A DNA stretch of 30,630 nucleotides from JAVVFH01 sp032250585 (GCA_032250585.1 JAVVFH010000013.1:1-30630); one strand, 5' to 3'. Shown: positions 21,616 through 30,184, numbered from the stretch's first letter. Made by a program: numbers and translations. The notes: a model not told the origin generated them from the sequence alone.

Positions 21616-23169
21616 ATGGCTGATTACGTACACATATTCGACACCACCTTGCGCGACGGCGAGCAGTCCCCCGGCTGTTCCATGAACGTCCAGGAAAAGC
21701 TCCAGGTCGCCCGCGTCCTCGATGAGCTCGGTGTAGACGTGATCGAAGCCGGTTTCCCGGCCGCCAGCGAAGGCGACTTCGAATCCGTCCGAGCCGTTGG
21801 CGCCCTCGGACTAGAGGCCACGATCTGCGGGCTTTCACGCACCCGGCGCGGCGACATCGAAGCGGTGGCCGGCTCGCTGGACACGGCGAAAAACAAGCGC
21901 CTGCACGTTTTCATCGCAACCAGCCCGATCCACCGCGAGTTCAAGCTCAATATGAGCAAGCAGCAGATCATCGACGAGATGACCTCGGCGGTCGAGTTCG
22001 GCAAGCAGTGGTTCGACGACATCGAAATCACCGCCGAAGATGCGGGCCGCACCGAAATCGACTACCTGGTGGAGTATTTCCAGGCCGCCATCGACGCCGG
22101 CGCCCGCGTGCTGAACGTGCCCGACACCGTCGGCTACGTGACCCCGACCGAGGCCCGCGACCTGTACCGGCACCTCAACGACACGCTGCGCAAGCCCGCT
22201 TCGGTGATTTTGAGCTGCCACAACCACAACGACCTCGGCCTGGCCGTGGCCAACAGCCTGGGCGCCATCGAAGGCGGCGCCCGGCAGGTGGAATGCACCA
22301 TCAACGGCATCGGCGAACGGGCCGGCAACTGCTCGCTGGAAGAAATCGTGATGGCGCTGCGCACGCGGCACGACCTTTACGGCATGGAAACGGGTATCGA
22401 CACCACCCGGCTCTACCCGGCCAGCCGCGTCGTGACCGCAGTCACCGGCTCACGCGTGCAGCCCAACAAGGCCATCGTCGGGCGCAACGCCTTCGCCCAC
22501 GAGGCGGGCATCCACCAGGACGGCGTGCTCAAAAACGCCGAAACCTATGAAATCATGAAGCCCGAAGACGTCGGGGTGCCGGAGAACAGCCTGGTGCTGG
22601 GCAAGCACAGCGGCCGCCACGCCTTCAGCGACCGGCTGGAAACACTGGGCTTTATCGTCGCGCGCGAGCAGATGGAAGAACTGTTCGTCAAGTTCAAGGC
22701 GCTGGCTGACCGCAAGAAAAGCGTCTACGACGAAGACATCGAGGCGCTGGTGCTGGGCACCGCCCAGAGCGGCCCCTGGCATCTGGACGCGATCTCGATC
22801 CACACCGAGGTCCAAGACACCGACCAGTCCGCCGAGGCCAGCCTGAAGCTGCGCTTCAACGGCCAGGCGCCGCGGATACACAGCGGCCGCGGCGACGGCC
22901 CGGTAAACGCCATTGTGAACGCCATCAAGACCATCATCGACGACGAGCTGCACATGGAGGAATTCCAGGTCAGCGCGGTATCGAGCGGCAGCGACGCCCA
23001 GGGCCGCGCCACCGTACGGGCGACCATCGGCGCCAGCCGTTACCAGGGCAGCGGCGTGTCGACGGACATCGTCGAAGCGGCGGCCCAGGCGATGGTCAGT
23101 ATCATGAACCGGCACCATCAGCACCAGGGCAAGAGCATCGAGAGCTCGAAGATCGCGGCGGCAGTCTGA
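21616..23169 (+). CDS. leuA: 2-isopropylmalate synthase
   Basis: A 517-residue enzyme condensing acetyl-CoA with 2-oxoisovalerate, the first step committed to leucine. The start ATG 21616 follows AGGAGA. The TIM-barrel catalytic domain has HIFDTTLRDGEQSPG (6-20), the metal-site HNHNDLGLAVAN (about 202) and GIGERAGNCSLEEIVMAL. The linker has NAFAHEAGIHQDGVL, and residues about 390-510 are the LeuA dimer domain that binds leucine for feedback inhibition. The long open frame upstream of 21616 is antisense or overlapping and belongs to ilvD. Confidence 0.97.
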   Translation: MADYVHIFDTTLRDGEQSPGCSMNVQEKLQVARVLDELGVDVIEAGFPAASEGDFESVRAVGALGLEATICGLSRTRRGDIEAVAGSLDTAKNKRLHVFIATSPIHREFKLNMSKQQIIDEMTSAVEFGKQWFDDIEITAEDAGRTEIDYLVEYFQAAIDAGARVLNVPDTVGYVTPTEARDLYRHLNDTLRKPASVILSCHNHNDLGLAVANSLGAIEGGARQVECTINGIGERAGNCSLEEIVMALRTRHDLYGMETGIDTTRLYPASRVVTAVTGSRVQPNKAIVGRNAFAHEAGIHQDGVLKNAETYEIMKPEDVGVPENSLVLGKHSGRHAFSDRLETLGFIVAREQMEELFVKFKALADRKKSVYDEDIEALVLGTAQSGPWHLDAISIHTEVQDTDQSAEASLKLRFNGQAPRIHSGRGDGPVNAIVNAIKTIIDDELHMEEFQVSAVSSGSDAQGRATVRATIGASRYQGSGVSTDIVEAAAQAMVSIMNRHHQHQGKSIESSKIAAAV

Positions 23170-23189
23170 TCGCCGGCAAGGAGAAATTC

Positions 23190-24614
23190 ATGACCGAAGC
23201 GTCATCCGGCAGCTCGACGCTGTTCGAAAAAATCTGGCAGCGGCACGTGGTGCGCGAGGAAACCGACACCACACCGGCCATCCTCTACATCGACCTGCAG
23301 CTGCTGCACGAAGTAACCTCGCCGCAGGCTTTCGACGAGCTCGCCCGGCGCGGGCTCAAGGTCCGCCGGCCGGACCGCTGCCTGGCCACCATCGACCACT
23401 CGACGCCGACCACGCCGCCCGATGCGCAAGGCCGGCGGCACTATGTAACGGAACAGGCGCGCGCCCAGGTCGAGAAGGTTCAGGCCAATTGCGCCGGGCA
23501 GGGCATACGCATGCACGGCTGGGACAGCCCGAACCGCGGCATCGTCCATGTCATGGGCCCGGAACTCGGGGCTACGCAGCCGGGCATGACCATCGTTTGC
23601 GGCGACAGCCATACCGCCACGCACGGCGCTTTCGGCGCGCTGGCCTTCGGCATCGGCACCACGGAAGTCGGGCACGTGATGGCCACGCAATGCCTGTTGC
23701 AGAGCAAGCCGCAAACCCTCGGCATCCGCATCGAAGGCGAACTGCGGCCGGGCGTGACGGCCAAGGACGTGATCCTGCACGTGATCGGCACAATCGGCGT
23801 GGACGGCGGCACCGGCTCGGTGATCGAGTACTACGGCAGCACCGTGCGGGCAATGGACATGGAAAGCCGCATGACCGTCTGCAACATGTCCATTGAATGC
23901 GGCGCGCGCGCCGGCATGGTGGCCCCGGACCAGACTACCTTCGACTACCTCAAGGGGCGGCCGATGGCGCCGCAGGGCAAGGCTTGGCAAGCCGCCGTGG
24001 CGGACTGGCGAACCCTGCGGACGGATCCCGGCGCGGCCTTCGACCGGCAGATCGAGATCGACGCCGGCAAAATCCGGCCCAGCGTCACCTGGGGCACCAA
24101 CCCCGGCATGGTGATCGCCGTGGATGAAAACCTTCCCCTGCGCGACGACGCGGCGGCGCGCGAAGCCCGCGAATACATGCGCCTGGAAGCCGGCGCGCCG
24201 CTGGCCGGTGAGCCGGTGGACGTGGTGTTCATCGGCAGCTGCACCAACGCGCGGCTGGGCGACCTGCGGGCCGCGGCTGCCATCATGAAGAACCGCCGGG
24301 TTGCCGCCGGCACGCGCATGCTGATCGTGCCAGGATCGGAGGCCACCCGCCAGGCCGCCGAAGCGGAAGGCCTGGACCGCATCTTCATCGCCGCCGGCGC
24401 CGAGTGGCGCGAGCCGGGCTGCTCCATGTGCCTGGCGATGAACGGCGATAGCGCACAACCCGGCAACCTGGTGGTCAGCACCAGCAATCGCAACTTCAAG
24501 GGCCGCCAGGGCCGGGGGGTGCGCACCGTGCTCGCCAGCCCGCTGACGGCCGCCGCCAGCGCCATCGCCGGGCGGGTCACCGGGCCGGAAGCGTTCCAGG
24601 AGGAGCCGGCATGA
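23190..24614 (+). CDS. leuC: 3-isopropylmalate dehydratase large subunit
   Basis: A 474-residue aconitase-family enzyme that isomerises 2- to 3-isopropylmalate with LeuD. It begins with a short extra N-terminus (TEASSGSSTLFEKIWQRHVV). Motifs are DHSTPT, VCGDSHTATHGAFGALAFGI, GSCTNARLGDLRAAA and EPGCSMCLAMNGD, which carry the three cluster cysteines, and STSNRNFKGRQG. AAGGAG lies 6 bases before the ATG. The stop overlaps the leuD start (ATGA). Confidence 0.97.
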   Translation: MTEASSGSSTLFEKIWQRHVVREETDTTPAILYIDLQLLHEVTSPQAFDELARRGLKVRRPDRCLATIDHSTPTTPPDAQGRRHYVTEQARAQVEKVQANCAGQGIRMHGWDSPNRGIVHVMGPELGATQPGMTIVCGDSHTATHGAFGALAFGIGTTEVGHVMATQCLLQSKPQTLGIRIEGELRPGVTAKDVILHVIGTIGVDGGTGSVIEYYGSTVRAMDMESRMTVCNMSIECGARAGMVAPDQTTFDYLKGRPMAPQGKAWQAAVADWRTLRTDPGAAFDRQIEIDAGKIRPSVTWGTNPGMVIAVDENLPLRDDAAAREAREYMRLEAGAPLAGEPVDVVFIGSCTNARLGDLRAAAAIMKNRRVAAGTRMLIVPGSEATRQAAEAEGLDRIFIAAGAEWREPGCSMCLAMNGDSAQPGNLVVSTSNRNFKGRQGRGVRTVLASPLTAAASAIAGRVTGPEAFQEEPA

Positions 24615-25189
24615 GCGCATCAGGCGTCATCGCATCGCGAACCTTCAACCTGCCGTTCGAGAACATCGATACCGACCAGATCATCCCGGGTGAATTCCTG
24701 ACGACCACCGCGCGCGAAGGCCTGGGGCAATACTGCTTCTACAGCTGGCGATTCGACGACCAGGGCAAACCCAGGATGCAAAACCCGCTGCAGGAGCACC
24801 AACCCGACCGCCAGCGGGTGCTGGTGACGGGCGGCAATTTCGGCTGCGGCTCGTCGCGTGAGCACGCTCCCTGGGCGCTGCTCGATTTCGGTTTCCAGGC
24901 GGTGATCAGCAGCCGTTTTGCCGATATATTCCGCGCCAATGCGCTGAAGAACGGCCTGCTGCCGGTGGCCGTCGAGGACCACGTCGCCGAGTTCCTGCTG
25001 GCCCACCCCGACCACCCGGTGACCATCGACATCGCCGATCACAAGCTCAAGGTCCAGAATTACGGTGAATTCGACTTTCCGCTGGACGCGTTCTCGGCCT
25101 ACTGCCTGACCCGCGGCATCGACCAGCTCGATTTCATCCTCGACAACCGGGCGGCCATCGACGACTACGAGCAACGCGCCGATAAATAG
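24611..25189 (+). CDS. leuD: 3-isopropylmalate dehydratase small subunit
   Basis: A 192-residue swivel-domain partner of LeuC. ENIDTDQIIPGEFLTT, TGGNFGCGSSREHAPWALLD and ISSRFADIFRANALKNGLLP are the family motifs. It overlaps leuC by 4 bases. It is the last gene of the ilvD operon. A small hairpin without a T-tract (GATGGC/GCCATC, about 25199-25218) follows, and then the opposite-strand cofC gene. Confidence 0.97.
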   Translation: MSASGVIASRTFNLPFENIDTDQIIPGEFLTTTAREGLGQYCFYSWRFDDQGKPRMQNPLQEHQPDRQRVLVTGGNFGCGSSREHAPWALLDFGFQAVISSRFADIFRANALKNGLLPVAVEDHVAEFLLAHPDHPVTIDIADHKLKVQNYGEFDFPLDAFSAYCLTRGIDQLDFILDNRAAIDDYEQRADK

Positions 25190-25236
25190 CCGGCCGGCGA
25201 TGGCACGCCGCCGCCATCAGATGCGCAGCGCCCGGC

Positions 25237-25866
25237 TCACACGGCCTGCGATGAGCCCGTCCCCAGGATGCGGTCCACTTCGGGCCGCAAGCGGCGCAGG
25301 ATCTCGAGGTCTTCGCGCTCATCGACGTCCAGTGCAAGGCCCTCGCGCCGGACCACGCGCGGCTCGAAACCCAGTACCCGGGCTGCCGCCACGTGCCGGG
25401 CGAGGCTGCCGGGGCCGAAGGACGTTCGCATGGTGGTGGGCAGGCGCAGATACACCGCGTTGGTACCGGTCCCATGGCGGTCGGGCGCCAGCGCGACGCC
25501 GGCGGCGCGGCCCGCTTCGAGCAGGTCTTTCAGGTCCGCAGCTTGCAGCACGGGCAGGTCCCCGGCAACGACCATGGCCGCGTCGGCGCCACGCTCCTGG
25601 AGCAGCATCAAACCTTCGGTGACGGCGTCGTTCGGACCGCGGCCCGGATCCGCCAGGCGGATCAGCGGCGCCATGACGGTATCGCACACGAGTTCACCCA
25701 CCACGACGACACCCTGCAGGCCCGGCAGACCCGCCAGGGAGTCCAGCACGCCGGCAACCATCCATCGCATCAGCCGCCGCCGCTGTTCCGGATTCAGCTC
25801 CGCGGCCAGGCGGGTCTTGGCCGCCGGCGTGCCCTTGACCGGCACGATCGCCCAGGTGCCCGTCAC
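25237..25866 (-). CDS. cofC: CofC-type guanylyltransferase of F420 synthesis
   Basis: A 209-residue nucleotidyltransferase. WAIVPVKGTPAAKTRLAAEL is the GTP-binding start (V-P-x-K ... A-K-x-R-L). Then come AAMVVAGDLPVLQAADL (metal-site D), LAPDRHGTGTNAVYLRLP, SFGPGSLARHVAAARVLG and LALDVDEREDLEIL. CofC activates a three-carbon phospho-acid (2-phospholactate, phosphoenolpyruvate or 3-phosphoglycerate, depending on lineage) with GTP. The substrate here cannot be told by eye. The GTG start overlaps the cofD stop (GTGA). It is convergent with leuD. Confidence 0.9.
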   Translation of the reverse strand: MTGTWAIVPVKGTPAAKTRLAAELNPEQRRRLMRWMVAGVLDSLAGLPGLQGVVVVGELVCDTVMAPLIRLADPGRGPNDAVTEGLMLLQERGADAAMVVAGDLPVLQAADLKDLLEAGRAAGVALAPDRHGTGTNAVYLRLPTTMRTSFGPGSLARHVAAARVLGFEPRVVRREGLALDVDEREDLEILRRLRPEVDRILGTGSSQAV

Positions 25867-26816
25867 GGCCGGCCCAGCTCATCGGCGAATGCCAGCAGTT
25901 CGCGGGCCAATTGACGCTTGACGTCCAGCGTGTGCATCAGCGTGTCGCAGACGCGAACCGGAACGTCGATGCCTTCGGACCGATCGGCGTCTCTGCGATC
26001 GAGGACGAAACCGTCCAGCCAATCGCCGTAATGAGCGGCGACCGCTGCCGCACTGACCGGTATGGAAAGCTCCCGCATGATTTTTGCGGTCGGACCCTTC
26101 ACCGAGTCGCCGCCGACGATCGGGCTGACTGCCAGCACCGGTGCCGGACAGCCGCGCAGCGCCGCCGGTACGCCGGGCAGGGCCAGGATGGGGTCGATGC
26201 TCAGGTACGGATTCGAGGGTGCGATAATCACGGCCCTTGTCTGCGGCGATGCAAGCTTTTCGAGCAACTCCGGCTGCGGCCGGGCGCTGGCGGCGCCAGC
26301 GAAGACGATGCGCTCAACCACCGGGCGGCACTGCCTGCCGACGAAGTATTCCTGGAAGCTCAGGCGGCCCTCCTGCGTGTCGACCCGCGTGCGCACGTCG
26401 TCGTCGCTCATCGGCAGGACCCGGGCATCGATCGCCAGGCGGCGGCGGATCGCGTCGATGAATTCGCTCAGCGACCGGCCGCTGCGCAAGGCATCGCTGC
26501 GCAGCACGTTCAGCGCCAGGTCGCGATCGCCAAGGCGAAACCAGTCCGGTCCACCGAGACCCTTTACGGCCTCGATGAATTGCCAGGTCTCGTCGCGCCG
26601 GCCCCAGCCGCGCTCCGGGTCCGCCAGCCCCGACAGCGTGTAAAGCGTGGTGTCCAGGTCGGGACAGACCCGCAGCCCCAGGTGATCGAAATCGTCACCG
26701 GTGTTGACGAACACCCAAAGCGTGCCGGGATCGACGGTTTCGGCGAATCCCTGCACCAGTTTCACGCCGCCTATTCCACCGCTCAGGACGACTATTTCCG
26801 CAGGCCTCACCGGCAT
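25863..26816 (-). CDS. cofD: CofD-type transferase of F420 synthesis
   Basis: About 317 residues from ATG 26816 (MPVRPAEIVVLSGG); a TTG one codon earlier is possible and AAGGA lies just upstream. Motifs are VVLSGGIGGVKLVQGFAE, NTGDDFDHLGLRVCPDLDTT, LYTLSGL, IIAPSNPYLSIDPILALPG and AVSPIVGGDSVKGPTAKIM, all typical of CofD/FbiA. It transfers the activated phospho-acid from the CofC product to Fo, making F420-0. Fo synthase and CofE/FbiB are not in the window. It forms an operon with cofC, divergent from leuB across a REPIN-containing gap. Confidence 0.93.
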   Translation of the reverse strand: MPVRPAEIVVLSGGIGGVKLVQGFAETVDPGTLWVFVNTGDDFDHLGLRVCPDLDTTLYTLSGLADPERGWGRRDETWQFIEAVKGLGGPDWFRLGDRDLALNVLRSDALRSGRSLSEFIDAIRRRLAIDARVLPMSDDDVRTRVDTQEGRLSFQEYFVGRQCRPVVERIVFAGAASARPQPELLEKLASPQTRAVIIAPSNPYLSIDPILALPGVPAALRGCPAPVLAVSPIVGGDSVKGPTAKIMRELSIPVSAAAVAAHYGDWLDGFVLDRRDADRSEGIDVPVRVCDTLMHTLDVKRQLARELLAFADELGRP

Positions 26817-26958
26817 CAATCCTTATCTGACAAAACGAGCGTGACACGGTAGCAAAGTCGCCGCCAAACTCACAGCCCCTGCAACGGCCAAGCCGCATCT
26901 TTCATCGAGGATCCGCCGGCCTGCAGTAACATCCAGAATGATACGCAAGGCCTTGACC

Positions 26959-27024
26959 TGTGGGAGCGGCTTTAACCGCGATGCTGATTCAACAAACTTC
27001 GATCGCGGCTAAAGCCGCTCCCAC
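26959..27024. repeat. REPIN between cofD and leuB
   Basis: A plus unit at 26959-26982 (tgtgggagcggctttaaccg then cgat) and a minus unit at 27002-27024 lie 19 bases apart. The preceding ccttgacc is shared with the REPIN at 30069, which suggests that the mobile or copied unit is longer than the palindrome. It lies in the gap between divergent genes, upstream of the leuB attenuator. Confidence 0.88.
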
Positions 27025-27149
27025 TGTCTCCGCAAGGCTTTGCAGCCATTCAATTGGCAGCACCGGGGTTCGGTGGTCGAATCGCCGGCGGTTCATCGGC
27101 GTTGGCTTCCGTCTTCCGGACGCTTATCATAGGCGGAAAGATAGCGGCC

Positions 27150-27209
27150 GCGGGTTAACCCGTAAGATTTATGACCTGAAAACCCGCATCGAAGCCGGTG
27201 CGGGTTTTT
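27150..27209 (+). terminator. Attenuator-like terminator before leuB
   Basis: The terminator stem is AAAACCCGCA (27179-27188) with TGCGGGTTTT (27199-27208), with a 10-base loop and a T-run, 23 bases before leuB. GCGGGTT (27150-27156) can instead pair with AACCCGC (27181-27187), and also folds on itself in the palindrome CGGGTTAACCCG (27151-27162). This copies the ilvD layout. An ORF ending TAA at 27156-27158 (possible TTG start 27102) reads ASVFRTLIIGGKIAAAG, with one Leu, one Val and three Ile codons, a weak leader peptide candidate. Confidence 0.6.
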
Positions 27210-27232
27210 CATGCTGAAGGCGATGACCACTG

Positions 27233-28333
27233 ATGAAGGACGAAGCACAAAAAGACACCGGAAGACGCTTCTGCGTCGTCGGCCTGCCGGGTGACGGCAT
27301 CGGAACCGAAGTTTACGCAAGCGCCCGCCATGTGCTGGGGGTGATGGAAGAACTCTTCGCCCTGCGGGTGGAACTCGACGAGCAGTTGATTGGCGGGGTG
27401 GCCCTGGATGAGACCGGCTCGCCGTTGCCGCCCGCGACCGTCGAGGCCTGCCGCGGGGCGGACGCGGTGTTGCTGGGCGCGGTCGGTGGCCCGAAATGGG
27501 ACGACAATCCGGCGGTGCTGCGGCCGGAAGCCGGCCTGCTGAAAATTCGCAGCGAATTCGAGCTGTTCTGCAACCTGCGTCCCATCGTGACCCACCCCGC
27601 CCTGCACGGTTTCTCCCCGCTCAAGACCGACCACCTCGAAGGGGTGGACCTGATGATCGTGCGCGAACTCACGGGCGGACTGTATTTCGGCAGGAAATGG
27701 CGGAACGAAGATGAGGCCGAGGACGTTTGCCGCTACACCCGCGCCGAAATCGAGCGCGTCACCCGCGCTGCCGGGTGCATCGCCCTGCAGCGCGACCGCA
27801 GGATCACGCTGGTGGACAAGGCGAACGTGCTGGAAACCTCGCGCTTGTGGCGCGCCGTCGCGGGCCGCCTGCTGGCCGAAGAGTTTCCGGATGTACGCCT
27901 GGAGAACATGTACGTCGACGCCGCGGCCATGCACTTGCTGACGCGGCCGGCGGATTTCGACGTGGTGCTGACCGAGAACCTGTTCGGCGACATTCTTTCG
28001 GACGAGGCGTCCATGCTGTGCGGCTCCATGGGCCTGCTGCCCTCGGCTTCGCTGAACGATTCGCGCTTCGGGTTGTACGAACCCGTGCACGGTTCGGCGC
28101 CCGACATCGCCGGCCGGGGCATCGCCAATCCCTACGCCATGCTGCTGTCGGTGGCGATGATGCTGCGCCATTCGCTGGACTGCCCCGGCGAGGCGACGGC
28201 GCTCGAAGCCAGCATTCACGGCTGTTGGAGCGACGGCGTGCTGTCGAGCGACCTGGTTGCCGACGGGCGTACGACAGAAGAAATCACGACCGCAGTCTGC
28301 GACCGACTCGTGGATGACCAGAATGGCCGCTGA
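27233..28333 (+). CDS. leuB: 3-isopropylmalate dehydrogenase
   Basis: A 366-residue NAD-dependent decarboxylating dehydrogenase for the third leucine step. GLPGDGIGTEVYASARHVL, LLGAVGGPKWDD, IVRELTGGLYFGRKW, DKANVLETSRLWRAV, YVDAAAMHLL, TENLFGDILSDEASML and YEPVHGSAPDIAGRGIANP are family motifs with the substrate Arg/Tyr/Lys and metal Asp residues. The N-terminus is about 10 residues longer than usual (MKDEAQKDTGRRF). The ribosome binding site is weak (AAGG, 12 bases upstream). It is separated from leuD by the cofDC genes. Confidence 0.96.
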   Translation: MKDEAQKDTGRRFCVVGLPGDGIGTEVYASARHVLGVMEELFALRVELDEQLIGGVALDETGSPLPPATVEACRGADAVLLGAVGGPKWDDNPAVLRPEAGLLKIRSEFELFCNLRPIVTHPALHGFSPLKTDHLEGVDLMIVRELTGGLYFGRKWRNEDEAEDVCRYTRAEIERVTRAAGCIALQRDRRITLVDKANVLETSRLWRAVAGRLLAEEFPDVRLENMYVDAAAMHLLTRPADFDVVLTENLFGDILSDEASMLCGSMGLLPSASLNDSRFGLYEPVHGSAPDIAGRGIANPYAMLLSVAMMLRHSLDCPGEATALEASIHGCWSDGVLSSDLVADGRTTEEITTAVCDRLVDDQNGR

Positions 28334-28438
28334 GCACGAACGGAAGCAGGTGTCAGTTCGAATCAGGCAAACACGGGAAGCCGCGATCTGCCGGTCTCTT
28401 GATCGTCACGCGTCCAACAAGGACATGAGCACCACCCT

Positions 28439-30010
28439 ATGAGCACAGTTCAAGGCAACAACGCAGAAAATTCCGAGTCGCGGCGCGCCCTGTTCGACGA
28501 ATACATGCCGCGCATCATGCAATGCCGCCTCGAGGACCTGGTGGTGCAAACGCCGGTCCAGGAGATGCCCGCCCTGTCGGAGCGCCTCGGCGTGCGCGTG
28601 CTGGTCAAGCGCGAAGACCTGCAGCCGGTGTTTTCCTTCAAACTTCGCGGGGCTTACGCCAAACTGCAGTCGCTCAGCGCAGATGAACGAGCGCGCGGCG
28701 TGATCTGCGCCTCGGCGGGCAACCACGCCCAGGGCGTCGCAATGGCGGCGCGCCACCTCGGCATCGATGTGGTGGTCGTGATGCCGGACATCACGCCCGA
28801 CATCAAGCTCGACGCCGTGCGCAAACTCGGCGCCACCGTGATCATCCACGGCGAGGATTTCGCCACCGCCTGCGACTGGGCCCTGCAGCGAGCCGAACAG
28901 GAAGGACGGCTATTCGTGCATCCTTACGACGATCCGCAGGTCATTGTCGGCCAGGCCACGATCGCGCTGGAAATGTACCGCCAGAACCACGTGCCGATCG
29001 ACTACCTTTTCATCTGCGTCGGCGGCGGCGGCCTGGCGGCCGGTATGGCGCTGGTCAGCAAGTACCTGCACCCCGAAACCCGGGTCATCGGCGTGGAAGC
29101 GGAAGAGTCGGCCTCTATGCAAGCGGCCTTCGAGGCGGGCGAACCGGTTACGCTGGACGAGATCGGCCATTTCGCCGAAGGCGTGGCGGTCAGGCGCGCC
29201 GGCGACCTGACTTTCAGCATCTGCTCGCAGTTGCTCGACGAGGTCATCACCGTCGATAACGATGAAATCTGCGCCGCGGTCCAGGACGTTTACGAAGACA
29301 CCCGCGCGATCGCCGAACCGGCCGGCGTGCTGGCCGTTGCCGGCATGAAGCGCTACTTCGCGGACCATCCCGGCTGCAGCGGCACCGCGGCCGGCGTGCT
29401 GTCCGGCGCCAACGTCAATTTCGCCCGCCTGCGCCACATCGCCGAGCGCGCCGCGGTGGGCGAGGAACAAGAAGCTTTGCTCGGCGTAACCATCCCGGAG
29501 CGCCCGGGCAGCTTTCTGGATTTTTGCGAGACGGTCGGAATGCGGGCGATCACCGAGTTCAACTACCGGATCGCGGACCCGCGCGAAGCCCATATCTTCG
29601 TCGGTATCGCGCTGAAATCGGGCCTGAAGGAAAAAAGCGAGATCATCACCCGCCTGGGGGAGCACGGTTTCACGGTCACCGACCTCTCCGGCAACGACAT
29701 GGCACGACTGCACATCCGGCATATGGTCGGCGGCCGGGCGGACGTCGAGCACGAGCACGTCCTGCGCTTCGAGTTTCCCGAGCGCCCCGGCGCCCTGTTG
29801 AAATTCCTACGCGGCATGCAGAGCGACTGGAACATCAGCCTCTTTCATTACCGTAACTACGGCTCCGAGTACGGCCGGGTGCTGATGGGCATCCAGGTCC
29901 CGCCCCAGGACGACGAACGCTTCGCGGAGTTTCTCCGCAATACCGGCTACGCCTGCAAGGCCGAGCGGGACAACCCCGCCTTCCAGCTCTTCGTCGGCCC
30001 CCACCAGTAA
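28439..30010 (+). CDS. ilvA: Threonine dehydratase (biosynthetic, two ACT-like domains)
   Basis: A 523-residue PLP enzyme making 2-oxobutyrate, the first isoleucine step. Lys68 in SFKLRGAY binds PLP, SAGNHAQGVA holds the substrate carboxylate, and VGGGGLAAGM (about 193-202) holds the PLP phosphate. Two regulatory ACT-like segments follow: about 345-420 (LLGVTIPERPGSFLDFCETV) and about 435-515 (HVLRFEFPERPGALLKFLRG), typical of isoleucine-inhibited forms. It lies 105 bases after leuB with no terminator seen, so it may be co-transcribed. No ribosome binding site is obvious. Confidence 0.97.
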   Translation: MSTVQGNNAENSESRRALFDEYMPRIMQCRLEDLVVQTPVQEMPALSERLGVRVLVKREDLQPVFSFKLRGAYAKLQSLSADERARGVICASAGNHAQGVAMAARHLGIDVVVVMPDITPDIKLDAVRKLGATVIIHGEDFATACDWALQRAEQEGRLFVHPYDDPQVIVGQATIALEMYRQNHVPIDYLFICVGGGGLAAGMALVSKYLHPETRVIGVEAEESASMQAAFEAGEPVTLDEIGHFAEGVAVRRAGDLTFSICSQLLDEVITVDNDEICAAVQDVYEDTRAIAEPAGVLAVAGMKRYFADHPGCSGTAAGVLSGANVNFARLRHIAERAAVGEEQEALLGVTIPERPGSFLDFCETVGMRAITEFNYRIADPREAHIFVGIALKSGLKEKSEIITRLGEHGFTVTDLSGNDMARLHIRHMVGGRADVEHEHVLRFEFPERPGALLKFLRGMQSDWNISLFHYRNYGSEYGRVLMGIQVPPQDDERFAEFLRNTGYACKAERDNPAFQLFVGPHQ

Positions 30011-30024
30011 TCCAACGGGACTTC

Positions 30025-30060
30025 ACTTGACCTGGGGCAAAGCCTTGACCTCTGGCAAAG
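30025..30060. repeat. 18-bp tandem repeat leading into a REPIN
   Basis: Units are acttgacctggggcaaag (30025-30042) and ccttgacctctggcaaag (30043-30060), with a third start ccttgacctg (30061-30070) that merges with the REP unit. The same ccttgacctg precedes the REPIN at 26959. The array begins 14 bases after the ilvA stop. Confidence 0.7.
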
Positions 30061-30068
30061 CCTTGACC

Positions 30069-30134
30069 TGTGGGAGCGGCTTTAGCCGCGAAAGGTTTTA
30101 CTGAATCAGCATCGCGGCTAAAGCCGCTCCCACT
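30069..30134. repeat. REPIN between convergent ilvA and fad genes
   Basis: A plus unit at 30069-30091 (tgtgggagcggctttagccg then cga) and a minus unit at 30111-30134 lie 19 bases apart and make a strong hairpin. Between convergent genes it may help end transcription. Confidence 0.9.
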
Positions 30135-30184
30135 GGGCTGCCAATGGATCCCACTGCCTTCCGAACTCGCCGACAGGCTCTCCC

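Noticed and set aside
23202..24620. 472-residue open frame on the minus strand
   Set aside because: It mirrors leuC almost end to end, which is typical GC-driven antisense openness. leuC has all its catalytic motifs.
26842..27232. T-box or leucine riboswitch upstream of leuB
   Set aside because: No T-box consensus (TGGNACC-like) or known riboswitch core was found. The terminator with competing arm is better explained as attenuation.
28257..28442. 61-residue open frame across the leuB-ilvA gap
   Set aside because: It begins inside leuB, has no ribosome binding site or family and ends at the ilvA start. Overlap noise is more likely.
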